A program made the position numbers and the translations under genes. From an uncultured Clostridia bacterium (GTDB lineage: Bacteria; Bacillota; Clostridia; Oscillospirales; Oscillospiraceae), in contig CANBCW010000003.1 in the NCBI GenBank assembly GCA_947367115.1, positions 1 to 63,335 of the forward strand: a stretch of DNA of 63,335 nucleotides, in the 5' to 3' direction. The notes beneath the pieces were generated by a model, which saw only the letters and a program-made list of their open reading frames with translations, was not told the DNA's origin and did no database searches. Shown here one piece after another: positions 7,102 through 15,106 of the stretch. Within the stretch, counting starts at the first letter, position 1, and every line of letters starts with the position of its first letter.

Positions 7102-7386
7102 TTATTCCTCTTCTTCGCCTTCCTCGGCGTAAAGCTCATCCATGATCAGATCATACACGGCTTCCAGTTCGCTTTCGTCCTCAATGGCGCAGAGAATGGG
7201 CTCGCCGTCCTCTTCCACAGACTTAAGAATGCTGACCTGCAGATCCTGCGCTTCGTCGCTTCCCGCGGGAATGACAGCCAGATACGTAAAGCCGTTATAT
7301 TCGAGACTGGACAGTACCTCCAGCTCATACTCCGTTCCGTCCTCGTCGACGATGGTCATAAAATCGGAACCGTACTCGTTTTCCAT
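7102..7386 (-). CDS. DUF1292 domain protein (YrzB-like)
   Basis: This acidic 94-residue protein shows the DUF1292 pattern: an N-terminal TIVDEDGTEYELEVLSSLEYNG strand pattern (only its outline is given here), a central YLAVIP strand and a C-terminal acidic tail (EEGEEEE). The function is unknown; in Firmicutes it often sits near ruvX and alaS, and ruvX is only a few genes away here. The ATG follows AGGAGG with 9-nt spacing. It has its own SigA promoter and is followed by the RNA candidate. Confidence 0.88.
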   Translation of the reverse strand: MENEYGSDFMTIVDEDGTEYELEVLSSLEYNGFTYLAVIPAGSDEAQDLQVSILKSVEEDGEPILCAIEDESELEAVYDLIMDELYAEEGEEEE

Positions 7387-7428
7387 GGTGGGCTTCCTCC
7401 TGATGATCTGTTCGGAATTTACACCTGT

Positions 7429-7457
7429 ATTGTAGCATCATTCCATGGCGGAATCAA
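7429..7457 (-). promoter_or_regulatory. SigA promoter of the DUF1292 gene
   Basis: Minus-strand TTGATT (7452-7457), 17-bp spacer, TACAAT (7429-7434). Confidence 0.8.
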
Positions 7458-7472
7458 GAGGGAAAATGGCAC

Positions 7473-7706
7473 TTACGAAAGGTATGCTTCAGCAAGCCGG
7501 TTCAGATCCTCCATGGACTCGATGGGAATACCGGCCTCCAGCTGCTTGCGGGCTTCCTTAGGCAGCATGGAAACGCTGTAAGGGAATACTCGTATGGGTT
7601 CGGGGTCATCGCCGCTCCACAGGGCGATTTTTCCGTCGTGGATGCCCAGCAGGTAAACCGACAGAAACGCGGCGCACAGCAGCTGTGATAAATATTTCTT
7701 TTTCAT
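7473..7706 (-). CDS. Small BofC-like protein
   Basis: The 77-residue product has an N-terminal hydrophobic helix (residues 6-21) and a short exported domain: GKIALWSGDDPEPIRVF, then a helix with KQLEAGIPIESMEDL. That order (strand with an acidic turn, then xLExGIPI and a helix) recalls the C-terminal domain of BofC, a forespore intermembrane regulator of SigK activation. I infer kinship from pattern only. The ATG at 7706 has AGGAG at 9 nt; another ATG two codons upstream is only 3 nt from it. The C-terminal domain seems to be nearly the whole protein. Confidence 0.65.
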   Translation of the reverse strand: MKKKYLSQLLCAAFLSVYLLGIHDGKIALWSGDDPEPIRVFPYSVSMLPKEARKQLEAGIPIESMEDLNRLAEAYLS

Positions 7707-7862
7707 ATTCATACGCTCCTCTCGGCAATAGTATATCCGCCAATGACCGCCGCATACCGAAATTTTCAAATGTGAATGGTATATTTTCAGCAGGAGATCA
7801 GAATTATATATTATAATGTATGGCAATAAAGCGGATTTCTTGAATTGTTTACATTTTGGGGC

Positions 7863-7891
7863 TTTCGCTTTTGGCTTCGGTATGTTATAAT
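7863..7891 (+). promoter_or_regulatory. Promoter of the class A PBP gene
   Basis: TATAAT at 7886-7891 carries an extended TG (7883-7884); the -35 (TTTCGC, 17-bp spacing) is poor. The leader to the ATG is about 75 nt. Confidence 0.65.
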
Positions 7892-7973
7892 GTTACGACT
7901 AGTGCTGTACACTAAGGAAAAAACGTTACCATTTCGGCCCGATGTCTGGCTGCTGTTATGGAGGTATAACAAA

Positions 7974-10802
7974 ATGTCTGAGAAAAAAAAGAAACGAATG
8001 AAGAAGGAGCCCCGCCAGTTCTGGAAGCCGCATTGGCTGCCCAATGCACTCTATAAGCTGTGGCTGGCAATCTTTGCGGCGTTCAAGATCGCTATGGGCG
8101 CGTTAGCTACGGTTCTGATGATCGTTGTGGTTTGCGCGTTTGTATTTATCGGTATCTTGGGTGACTATCTGCAGGAGGATATTCTGCCTGATTCTGAGAT
8201 GGTCAAGGAAAACTATGATATGGACGAAACGTCCTTTATTCACTATGTGGATTCGAACGGCAACATTCAGGAGCTTCAGGAGATCTACGCCCAGACAACG
8301 GATCGTGACTGGGCTACCTATGAGGAGATCCCTGAGGATCTGGTTCATGCCGCGGTTGCAATTGAGGATAAGCGTTTCTACGAACATCAGGGCGTTGACT
8401 GGATCACCACTGTGAAAGCATGTGCCGGCATGTTCTTTGGCTCCGGAGATGCCGGCGGTTCAACAATCACGCAGCAGCTGGTCAAAAATATGACCGGCGA
8501 TAACTCCGTCACTGTCCGCCGTAAGGTCGTTGAGATCTTCAAGGCACAGGACTTTGAACGCCGTTATGATAAAGAGACCATCATGGAATGGTATCTGAAC
8601 TTGATTTACTTTGGTGACCGAAAGAATGGCGTCAAGAGTGCAGCGGCTCATTATTTCGGCAAAGAGCTGTGTAATTTGACCACCGCCGAGTGCGCTTCGC
8701 TGATCAGTATTACGAATAACCCATCTATTTTCTCGCCCTACACGGATACCTTCGAATATAAGGGAGAGGTGCTCAGCGGCGTTGAGCGCAACAATATTCG
8801 TAAGGAAAACACCTTGTGGATGATGCGCAATGAAGGGTATCTGACCGAGGAAGAGTACCAGGCCGCGCTGGCGCAGGAGATCGAATTCAAGAGCGGAATT
8901 GCGGCAGAGGATCGGATGGCTTACTGTGAAAACGAGGAATGTGGATATGCTGGCACTGTGGGAACGTTGGTCGTAAAGGATGAAGTCTATTACTGCCCTC
9001 AGTGTGATGCGGAGGTTTCCGTTACGGATTACGCTTCCACAGAGGTCTATTCCTGGTTTGTCGATACCGTTTTGGAGGATGTTGCCGGTGAACTGGCTGC
9101 CAAGGACGGTCTGGTATGGGCTGATTTAGGAAAAACGCAGCGCGAATTTTACCTCCAGCTCATCCAGCGGGGCGGTTATCACATCTATACTACGCTGGAC
9201 ATGGAGGTTCAGAACCAGGTTGACAAGATCTATACGGATCTAACCCAAATTCCTGACACACGCGGCGGCCAGCAGCTTCAGTCCGGTATCATCGTGATTG
9301 ATAACCGCACCGGCGACATCGTGGCTATGGCCGGCGGCGTTGGTGAAAAGGTGGTTTTCGACGGATTTAATATGGCGACCGATGCCAAGCGGCAGATCGG
9401 TTCGTCCATCAAGCCGCTGTCTGTTTACGCGCCTGCTTTTGAATTGGGTGTGATCAGCCCGGCTACCGTGATAAAGGATATGCCTCTGCGTTATACGGAG
9501 GATGAGAATGGCTCGATTACGGCCTATCCCAGAAACGCGGAGCGGTACTATTCCTATTCCAGAACGGTTTTGGGCGGCCTGATGGATTCCGTTAACGCGG
9601 TGGCGGTCAACACGCTGGATCTGATCGGTACCCGTTACAGCTATAATTTCGCTAAGAACCTGTTCCGTATCTCCGGCTTGATCGAGTCCGGAAAAAACGG
9701 TACGACGGATATCGACTATTCCCCTCTGGGACTGGGCGGCTTGACCCAGGGCGCGACCGTCCGGGATATGGCCAGTGCCTATGCGACCTTTGCAAACCAT
9801 GGCGTGTACCGGGAAGGCCGGACGTATACCAAGGTGTATGATTCCCAGGGAAACCTTGTCATTGACAACACGCAGGATTCGGAGCAGATTCTGAGTCAGA
9901 AGACCGTGGACTATGTGAACTACTGCTTGGATAAAGCGGTGGATTCCGGTACCGGTACACTGGCGGATCTGAAGAATATCGGCATTGATGTCTGCGGTAA
10001 GACCGGTACCACCAACAGCCGTATGGATCGCTATTTCTGCGGTTACACCGGTTATTATACCGCTGCTGTCTGGTGCGGCTTTGAAACGCCTGCTGAGATC
10101 GTGCTGGTGGGTCAAACGGGACACCCCGGTGCCCGCCTGTGGAAAAAGGTCATGGAGCCGCTGCACGAGGGCAAGGAGAATATCCCCCTTTACAATGAGG
10201 AAAATATGGTTAAGGTTACAGTCTGCCTCGATTCCGGCAAGCTGGCAACAGATGCCTGCCTGAACGATATCCGCGGCGTTAGCCGGACGGAGGAAGTGCT
10301 GGTATACGAGGAGGACATTCCTGAAGAGTATTGCGATCACCACATCAGTCTGGATTACTGCACGGAAGGCGGAGCTGTAGCGAATGAATACTGCCGGAAG
10401 TTTGCAGAGGTCGGTATGCTCAAGCTTGAAGAGCGTGCGCTGGTGAAGATGACCCAGTCGATGATCGATGAACTGGAAAAGGCCGAGGACTTTAATCTTC
10501 AGAGTATTTATTTGAAAGATAATTATATCTATCAAGTGGACGACTCTGGCAATCCCGTCCCCTTCCACGGTATCCATGGCGACATCAATGCGGATGGAAC
10601 AGACTCCTGCGTGACCTGTAAGATTCATACGCGGGAAAGCTGGGAACAGTACAAGGCAGAGAACCCCTGGATCGACAATCCCAATGTCACGGAACCTTCC
10701 GATCCGGACAATGGCAACACCGGCGGTACGGGTGATACCGGTAATAATGGCAGCACCGAGGAGCCGGAGGATAACTGGTGGGAGAATCTTTGGCCCTTTT
10801 AA
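7974..10802 (+). CDS. Class A penicillin-binding protein
   Basis: This 942-residue bifunctional enzyme polymerises glycan strands and cross-links peptidoglycan outside the membrane. A basic N-terminus precedes one transmembrane helix (about residues 38-60). The GT51 transglycosylase domain has IEDKRFYEHQGVD and GGSTITQQLVKN. The transpeptidase domain has SSIK (Ser477-Lys480), SVN (539-541) and KTGT (676-679). Between the domains, near residues 317-345, is a zinc-ribbon-like pair CENEEC and CPQC that is unusual for a PBP. The tail is Gly/Asn/Pro-rich and ends in WWENLWPF. The ATG follows GGAGG with 9-nt spacing. A methyltransferase gene follows after 18 nt. Confidence 0.96.
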   Translation: MSEKKKKRMKKEPRQFWKPHWLPNALYKLWLAIFAAFKIAMGALATVLMIVVVCAFVFIGILGDYLQEDILPDSEMVKENYDMDETSFIHYVDSNGNIQELQEIYAQTTDRDWATYEEIPEDLVHAAVAIEDKRFYEHQGVDWITTVKACAGMFFGSGDAGGSTITQQLVKNMTGDNSVTVRRKVVEIFKAQDFERRYDKETIMEWYLNLIYFGDRKNGVKSAAAHYFGKELCNLTTAECASLISITNNPSIFSPYTDTFEYKGEVLSGVERNNIRKENTLWMMRNEGYLTEEEYQAALAQEIEFKSGIAAEDRMAYCENEECGYAGTVGTLVVKDEVYYCPQCDAEVSVTDYASTEVYSWFVDTVLEDVAGELAAKDGLVWADLGKTQREFYLQLIQRGGYHIYTTLDMEVQNQVDKIYTDLTQIPDTRGGQQLQSGIIVIDNRTGDIVAMAGGVGEKVVFDGFNMATDAKRQIGSSIKPLSVYAPAFELGVISPATVIKDMPLRYTEDENGSITAYPRNAERYYSYSRTVLGGLMDSVNAVAVNTLDLIGTRYSYNFAKNLFRISGLIESGKNGTTDIDYSPLGLGGLTQGATVRDMASAYATFANHGVYREGRTYTKVYDSQGNLVIDNTQDSEQILSQKTVDYVNYCLDKAVDSGTGTLADLKNIGIDVCGKTGTTNSRMDRYFCGYTGYYTAAVWCGFETPAEIVLVGQTGHPGARLWKKVMEPLHEGKENIPLYNEENMVKVTVCLDSGKLATDACLNDIRGVSRTEEVLVYEEDIPEEYCDHHISLDYCTEGGAVANEYCRKFAEVGMLKLEERALVKMTQSMIDELEKAEDFNLQSIYLKDNYIYQVDDSGNPVPFHGIHGDINADGTDSCVTCKIHTRESWEQYKAENPWIDNPNVTEPSDPDNGNTGGTGDTGNNGSTEEPEDNWWENLWPF

Positions 10803-10820
10803 TATTGAAGGAGAGAGAAA

Positions 10821-11693
10821 ATGATCTGGATTTCCGATGAGTGGAAGGACTATGAAGTCCTTGACACCACCGATGGAGAACGCCTTGAGCGTTGGGGTAA
10901 GTACCTTCTGGTGCGTCCCGACCCACAGGTGATCTGGAATACCCCCCGGATCGACCCGGGTTGGAAAAAATACGATGCTCGTTACGTTCGCTCCAATACC
11001 GGCGGCGGACGGTGGACGGAGCATAACCTGCCGGATCGCTGGCAGATACGCTATAGGGATTATCTGACGTTCAACGTCAAACCCATGAATTTTAAACACA
11101 CCGGTGTATTCCCGGAACAGGCTGCCAACTGGGATTTTATCCGAAATACCGTGGCGGAAGCTGCGGCGAAACGTCCGGTTCGTGTGCTGAACCTGTTCGC
11201 CTATTCCGGCGGTGCTACGCTGGCTGCCGCCGCGGGCGGGGCAGAGGTATACCATGTGGATGCCAGCAAGGGCATGGTCGCTTGGGCAAAGGAGAATGCC
11301 CAGGCCTCCGGGCTGGCAGACCGCCCGATCCACTGGATCGTGGATGACTGCGGCAAGTTCATCCAGAGGGAGATCCGGCGGGGCCGCCGTTATGACGGCA
11401 TCATCATGGATCCTCCCAGCTATGGACGAGGGCCCAGCGGTGAGATCTGGAAGATGGAGACCAGCTTCTATCCGTTTCTGCTGGAAACGGCGAAGCTGCT
11501 CACGGATAATCCGCTGTTTGTCATCATTAATTCCTACACCACCGGCCTGGCTCCCGCCGCAGTGGGCTACGCTTCGGATGTGGTGTTTGGCAGCATGCAC
11601 GGGGGCAAGACGGCTGTGGGCGAGCTGGGACTGCCGGTGAAGTCCACCGGCATCATGCTGCCCTGCGGTTCTACCGGCAGATGGACCCCTTGA
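10821..11693 (+). CDS. Class I SAM-dependent methyltransferase (RlmI/COG1092-like)
   Basis: The 290-residue protein resembles COG1092-type rRNA cytosine methyltransferases. It has a SAM-binding motif (VLNLFAYSGGATLAAA, about residue 119), an acidic loop after the second strand (YHVDASKGM) and the catalytic-type DPPSYGRGP. Family members usually add a methyl group to 23S rRNA, but many clostridial relatives are uncharacterised and the N-terminal PUA domain of RlmI is not evident. A GGAGAGAGA site precedes the ATG. It sits between the PBP and ECF genes and may be co-transcribed with both. Confidence 0.88.
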   Translation: MIWISDEWKDYEVLDTTDGERLERWGKYLLVRPDPQVIWNTPRIDPGWKKYDARYVRSNTGGGRWTEHNLPDRWQIRYRDYLTFNVKPMNFKHTGVFPEQAANWDFIRNTVAEAAAKRPVRVLNLFAYSGGATLAAAAGGAEVYHVDASKGMVAWAKENAQASGLADRPIHWIVDDCGKFIQREIRRGRRYDGIIMDPPSYGRGPSGEIWKMETSFYPFLLETAKLLTDNPLFVIINSYTTGLAPAAVGYASDVVFGSMHGGKTAVGELGLPVKSTGIMLPCGSTGRWTP

Positions 11694-11708
11694 TTGGAGT
11701 GAGAGATT

Positions 11709-12557
11709 TTGGCTACTGCGATTTCTGTCGAACATTTGAAATACGAGTATCCGGGCGTGGATGACACGCCCGGGGTTCGTGTGTTTGAGGACCTGAATCT
11801 GACTGTGGAGGAAGGCACCTTTGTTGCAGTTTTGGGCAGCAATGGCTGCGGAAAGTCTACTTTGGCGAAACACTTCAACTCTATTTTGCTTCCCTGCGGG
11901 GGTAAGGTGTATGCCTGCGGTTTGGATACTGCCGATGAAGATCTGCTGATTCGCATCCGGCGGACGGTGGGGATGGTGTTCCAAAACCCGGATAACCAGA
12001 TCGTTGCCAATGTGGTGGAGGAGGATGTGGCTTTTGGCCCGGAAAATCTGGGCGTTGCCAGTCCTGAGATCCGCAGAAGAGTCGATCAGGCGCTGAAGCA
12101 GGTGGGGATGTACGAGTTCCGGACACACGCGCCCCATCTTCTGTCCGGCGGACAGAAGCAGCGCATCGCCATTGCCGGCGTGATTGCCATGGAACCGAAA
12201 TGTATTATCCTGGATGAGCCAACGGCTATGCTGGATCCCAAAGGCCGCCGGGAGGTCATGGATACGGTTCTTCGGCTCAACCGCGAGAAGAATATCACCG
12301 TTGTTCTGATTACGCATCACATGGATGAGGCGGCGAAGGCACAGCGCGTGGTGGTGCTGCATAAGGGCAGCGTTGCGGCAGATGGCACCCCTAGGCAGGT
12401 ATTTGCCCAGGTGGAGCTGCTTCATGGGCTGGGGCTTGCCGCGCCCGATACAACGGAACTGTGCTACGAGCTGAACCGGAACGGTTTTTCACTGCCCTTG
12501 GATGCCCTGGATACAGAAGAATGCGCGCAGGCACTTTACAATGAGGTAAAGGCCTGA
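11709..12557 (+). CDS. ecfA1: ECF transporter energizing ATPase EcfA1
   Basis: EcfA1 pairs with EcfA2 to hydrolyse ATP and drive vitamin or metal-ion uptake through interchangeable S-components. The 282-residue protein has Walker A GSNGCGKST, a Q-loop (FQNPDNQIV), signature LSGGQKQR and Walker B IILDEPT. The start is a TTG at 11709, 9 nt after GGAG. It is followed by ecfA2 and ecfT. No substrate-specific S-component is encoded here, as is usual for group II ECF modules. Confidence 0.95.
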   Translation: MATAISVEHLKYEYPGVDDTPGVRVFEDLNLTVEEGTFVAVLGSNGCGKSTLAKHFNSILLPCGGKVYACGLDTADEDLLIRIRRTVGMVFQNPDNQIVANVVEEDVAFGPENLGVASPEIRRRVDQALKQVGMYEFRTHAPHLLSGGQKQRIAIAGVIAMEPKCIILDEPTAMLDPKGRREVMDTVLRLNREKNITVVLITHHMDEAAKAQRVVVLHKGSVAADGTPRQVFAQVELLHGLGLAAPDTTELCYELNRNGFSLPLDALDTEECAQALYNEVKA

Positions 12558-12577
12558 CGTGCCGGGAGGAAACGACA

Positions 12578-13441
12578 TTGGCACCTATTTTACAGATTCA
12601 AAATCTTTCCCATCTCTACAGCGCGGGAACACCCTTTGAGCACAAGGCTCTGGACGAGGTGTCCTTCAGCGTGGAGCGGGGGGAGTTTATCGGCATCATC
12701 GGTCATACCGGCTCCGGTAAGTCCACATTGATGCAGCATATGAACGGCCTTTTAAAGCCTACCTCCGGCTCTGTTTTGCTGGACGGCGTTGATATCTGGA
12801 CAGACAAAAAAACGACTCGTCAGGCGCGCTTCCGTGTGGGTCTGGTGTTCCAGTATCCGGAGTATCAGCTTTTTGAGGAAACGGTGTATAAGGATATTGC
12901 CTTTGGTCCCAAGAACATGGGCTTGAAGGCAGATGAAGTGGATCGCCGCGTCCGGGAGGCCGCAAGCTTTGTAGGACTGACGGAGGCACAGCTGAACGTG
13001 TCTCCTTTTGACCTGTCCGGCGGACAGAAACGCCGGGTGGCGATTGCCGGTGTGATTGCCATGGAACCGGAAGTCCTGATTCTGGATGAACCCACTGCGG
13101 GACTTGATCCCGCGGGCAGGGAAGGGATACTGGAGAATATCCAATCTTACCGCAAAGCGAAGAATGCGACCATTATGATGGTCAGTCACTCTATGAGTGA
13201 TGTTGCACGGTTGACGGAGCGTTTGCTTGTGATGAACGGTTCCCGCCTTGCTATGGACGGTACGCCTGATGAGGTGTTCCGGCATGCGCAGGAGCTGGTG
13301 GAAATGGGGCTTGACATTCCGGAAGTGACTCGTGTGTTCCTGCGGCTGAAAGAAATGGGGCTTCCTGTTGAGCCGGTGTACTCCGTTGAGCAGGCCGTAA
13401 CGGTACTGAAAAAACTGAAGGAGGGCAGCGCTCATGCTTAA
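12578..13441 (+). CDS. ecfA2: ECF transporter energizing ATPase EcfA2
   Basis: This is the second ECF ATPase (287 residues), with Walker A GHTGSGKST, Q-loop FQYPEYQLF (the conserved EcfA2 form), signature LSGGQKRR and Walker B LILDEPT. It starts with TTG at 12578 after GGGAGGA, and ends 8 nt inside ecfT, so translation is coupled. Both ATPase genes using TTG starts may help match their levels. Confidence 0.95.
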   Translation: MAPILQIQNLSHLYSAGTPFEHKALDEVSFSVERGEFIGIIGHTGSGKSTLMQHMNGLLKPTSGSVLLDGVDIWTDKKTTRQARFRVGLVFQYPEYQLFEETVYKDIAFGPKNMGLKADEVDRRVREAASFVGLTEAQLNVSPFDLSGGQKRRVAIAGVIAMEPEVLILDEPTAGLDPAGREGILENIQSYRKAKNATIMMVSHSMSDVARLTERLLVMNGSRLAMDGTPDEVFRHAQELVEMGLDIPEVTRVFLRLKEMGLPVEPVYSVEQAVTVLKKLKEGSAHA

Positions 13442-14240
13442 AGACATTACCCTCGGTCAGTATTTCCCGGGAAATTCTGCTATACACCGTCTGGATCCCC
13501 GCACCAAGCTGATCATGCTGATCGTGTATATCGTCGCGCTGTTCGTGGCGGTTAGCTGGGTCAGCTACGCCGTGATGCTGGTATTCCTGATCGGTTGTAT
13601 CGCGATTTCCAAAATTCCACCCAAGAGCATCGTTCGCGGCATGAAGCCCATGGTGATGATCCTCGCCTTTACTGCCATTTTAAACCTGTTAATGACCCAG
13701 GGTGAGACGGTTTTGGTGCGCTTCTGGATCATTACGATCACGCTTGAGGGTGTCATCCGGGCGGTTCAAATGATGGTGAGAATCCTGATGCTGATCACCG
13801 GTACCTTCCTGCTGACCTATACCACATCACCCATTGCCCTGACGGATGGACTGGAGAGCCTGCTTTCTCCTCTGAAAAAGCTGCGTCTGCCTGTTCATGA
13901 GCTGGCGATGATGATGTGCATTGCGCTGCGCTTTATCCCCACCTTGATTGAGGAAACGGACAAGATCATGTCCGCACAGAAGGCCAGAGGCGCGGATTTT
14001 GAGACGGGCAGCCTGATGCAGCGGGTCAAGGCACTGGTGCCGATCCTGATTCCCCTGTTTATCAGCGCGTTCCGTCGAGCCGACGAGCTGGCGACTGCCA
14101 TGGAGTGCCGCTGCTACCACGGCGGCGAGGGGCGGACGAAGATGAAGCTGCTGCGTTACTCACGCCTGGATTTTGAGGCCTTCGGTGTGGGCGTGGCTTT
14201 GCTGGCAGGTGTCATTACGCTGGCATCCTTCGGTCTGTGA
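13434..14240 (+). CDS. ecfT: ECF transporter transmembrane protein EcfT
   Basis: EcfT is the membrane scaffold that couples the ATPases to S-components. The 268-residue protein has five to six hydrophobic helices and a cytosolic coupling region with the two Ala-Arg-Gly-type motifs expected for the family (QKARGADFETG and a second, diverged ECRCYHGGEGR). Its ATG lies inside the end of ecfA2. truA follows almost directly, an arrangement (ecfA-ecfA-ecfT-truA) common in Firmicutes. Confidence 0.95.
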   Translation: MLKDITLGQYFPGNSAIHRLDPRTKLIMLIVYIVALFVAVSWVSYAVMLVFLIGCIAISKIPPKSIVRGMKPMVMILAFTAILNLLMTQGETVLVRFWIITITLEGVIRAVQMMVRILMLITGTFLLTYTTSPIALTDGLESLLSPLKKLRLPVHELAMMMCIALRFIPTLIEETDKIMSAQKARGADFETGSLMQRVKALVPILIPLFISAFRRADELATAMECRCYHGGEGRTKMKLLRYSRLDFEAFGVGVALLAGVITLASFGL

Positions 14241-14248
14241 GGTGTGCT

Positions 14249-15022
14249 ATGCGCAATATTGCTCTGTGTTTGACCTATCTCGGCACGGCCTACCACGGCT
14301 GGCAGATGCAGAAAAATCTTCCCACCGTTCAGGAGACGATGGAGAAGGCTGCTGCCATGGTGGTGGGACATCCGGTGCATATGACTGGCTGCGGCCGTAC
14401 AGATGCCGGCGTTCACGCAAAGTGTTATGTGGCAAATTTTCGCACCAGTTCCACGATCCCGGTGGATCGTTTGCCCTATGCTCTGAATACCCACCTTCCG
14501 GTTGACATCGTGGTGACCAAGGCTTTTGAAGTCCATGACGGTTTCAATGCCATAGGCTCCTGCGCACGGAAGGAGTATACTTACACCATTTATAACTCCC
14601 GCGTCCGGGATCCCTTCTATGTCAACCGGGCGTGGTTTTATCCCAAGCATTTAGATGAAACCATTATGCAGGAAGCTGCCAGACAGTTTGTTGGCACCCA
14701 CGATTTCGCGGCAGTTAGAAGTGTGGGCACCGATGTTAAATCCACGGTGCGTACCGTATACTATTATCATGTAGAGCGGGAGGGGAACCTGATCCGTCTA
14801 AAGGTTTGTGCGAACGGATTTTTGTACAACATGGCTCGTGCCATGGCAGGTACTGTGGTTTATGCCGCCGAAGGGAAAATCAGACCGGATGAGATCGGTG
14901 CGATCTTAGATTCCGGAAACCGCACTGCCGCAGGGCCTACTGTTCCGCCGGGTGGCCTGTATATGACCCATTTGTGGTACGATGACGGAGTAGAAAGCTT
15001 TGAATGCACCCCTGTTCTTTAA
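14249..15022 (+). CDS. truA: tRNA pseudouridine(38-40) synthase TruA
   Basis: TruA converts uridines 38-40 of the tRNA anticodon arm to pseudouridine. The 257-residue protein has the catalytic Asp52 in GCGRTDAGVHA, an F-N-A-I-G-S segment in the RNA-binding region and the conserved GFLYNMARAMAGT near residue 190. The ATG at 14249 is used because GTGAGGTG lies in front; an in-frame GTG overlapping the ecfT stop is possible. It is the last gene before the promoter and inverted repeat of the ClpC-like gene. Confidence 0.95.
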   Translation: MRNIALCLTYLGTAYHGWQMQKNLPTVQETMEKAAAMVVGHPVHMTGCGRTDAGVHAKCYVANFRTSSTIPVDRLPYALNTHLPVDIVVTKAFEVHDGFNAIGSCARKEYTYTIYNSRVRDPFYVNRAWFYPKHLDETIMQEAARQFVGTHDFAAVRSVGTDVKSTVRTVYYYHVEREGNLIRLKVCANGFLYNMARAMAGTVVYAAEGKIRPDEIGAILDSGNRTAAGPTVPPGGLYMTHLWYDDGVESFECTPVL

Positions 15023-15037
15023 TGTTCATAATTTATT

Positions 15038-15082
15038 TTTCCTTTTCGGCGGAGTTTGTGTTATACTACGCCGAAAAGGAAA
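15038..15082 (+). promoter_or_regulatory. Inverted repeat around the ClpC-like gene promoter
   Basis: TTTCCTTTTCGGCG (15038-15051) is a perfect inverted repeat of CGCCGAAAAGGAAA (15069-15082). The 17-base interval contains a TATACT -10 box (15062-15067), and the left arm covers the -35 position (TTTCCT or TTCCTT). AGGAAA at the right arm can also pair with TTTCCT at 15084-15089, near the AAAGGAG ribosome site. It is either an operator or an upstream terminator that overlaps the promoter. It does not resemble CIRCE or the CtsR box. Confidence 0.6.
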
Positions 15083-15106
15083 CTTTCCTGTAAAGGAGTG
15101 ATTAGT

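Noticed and set aside
7803..7820. TATAAT-like boxes on both strands upstream of the PBP
   Set aside because: The tract is simply AT-rich and palindromic; no -35 fits on either strand and a better box is at 7886.
9240..12425. A 1061-codon minus-strand frame
   Set aside because: It runs across the PBP, methyltransferase and EcfA1 genes and has no ribosome site or family similarity.
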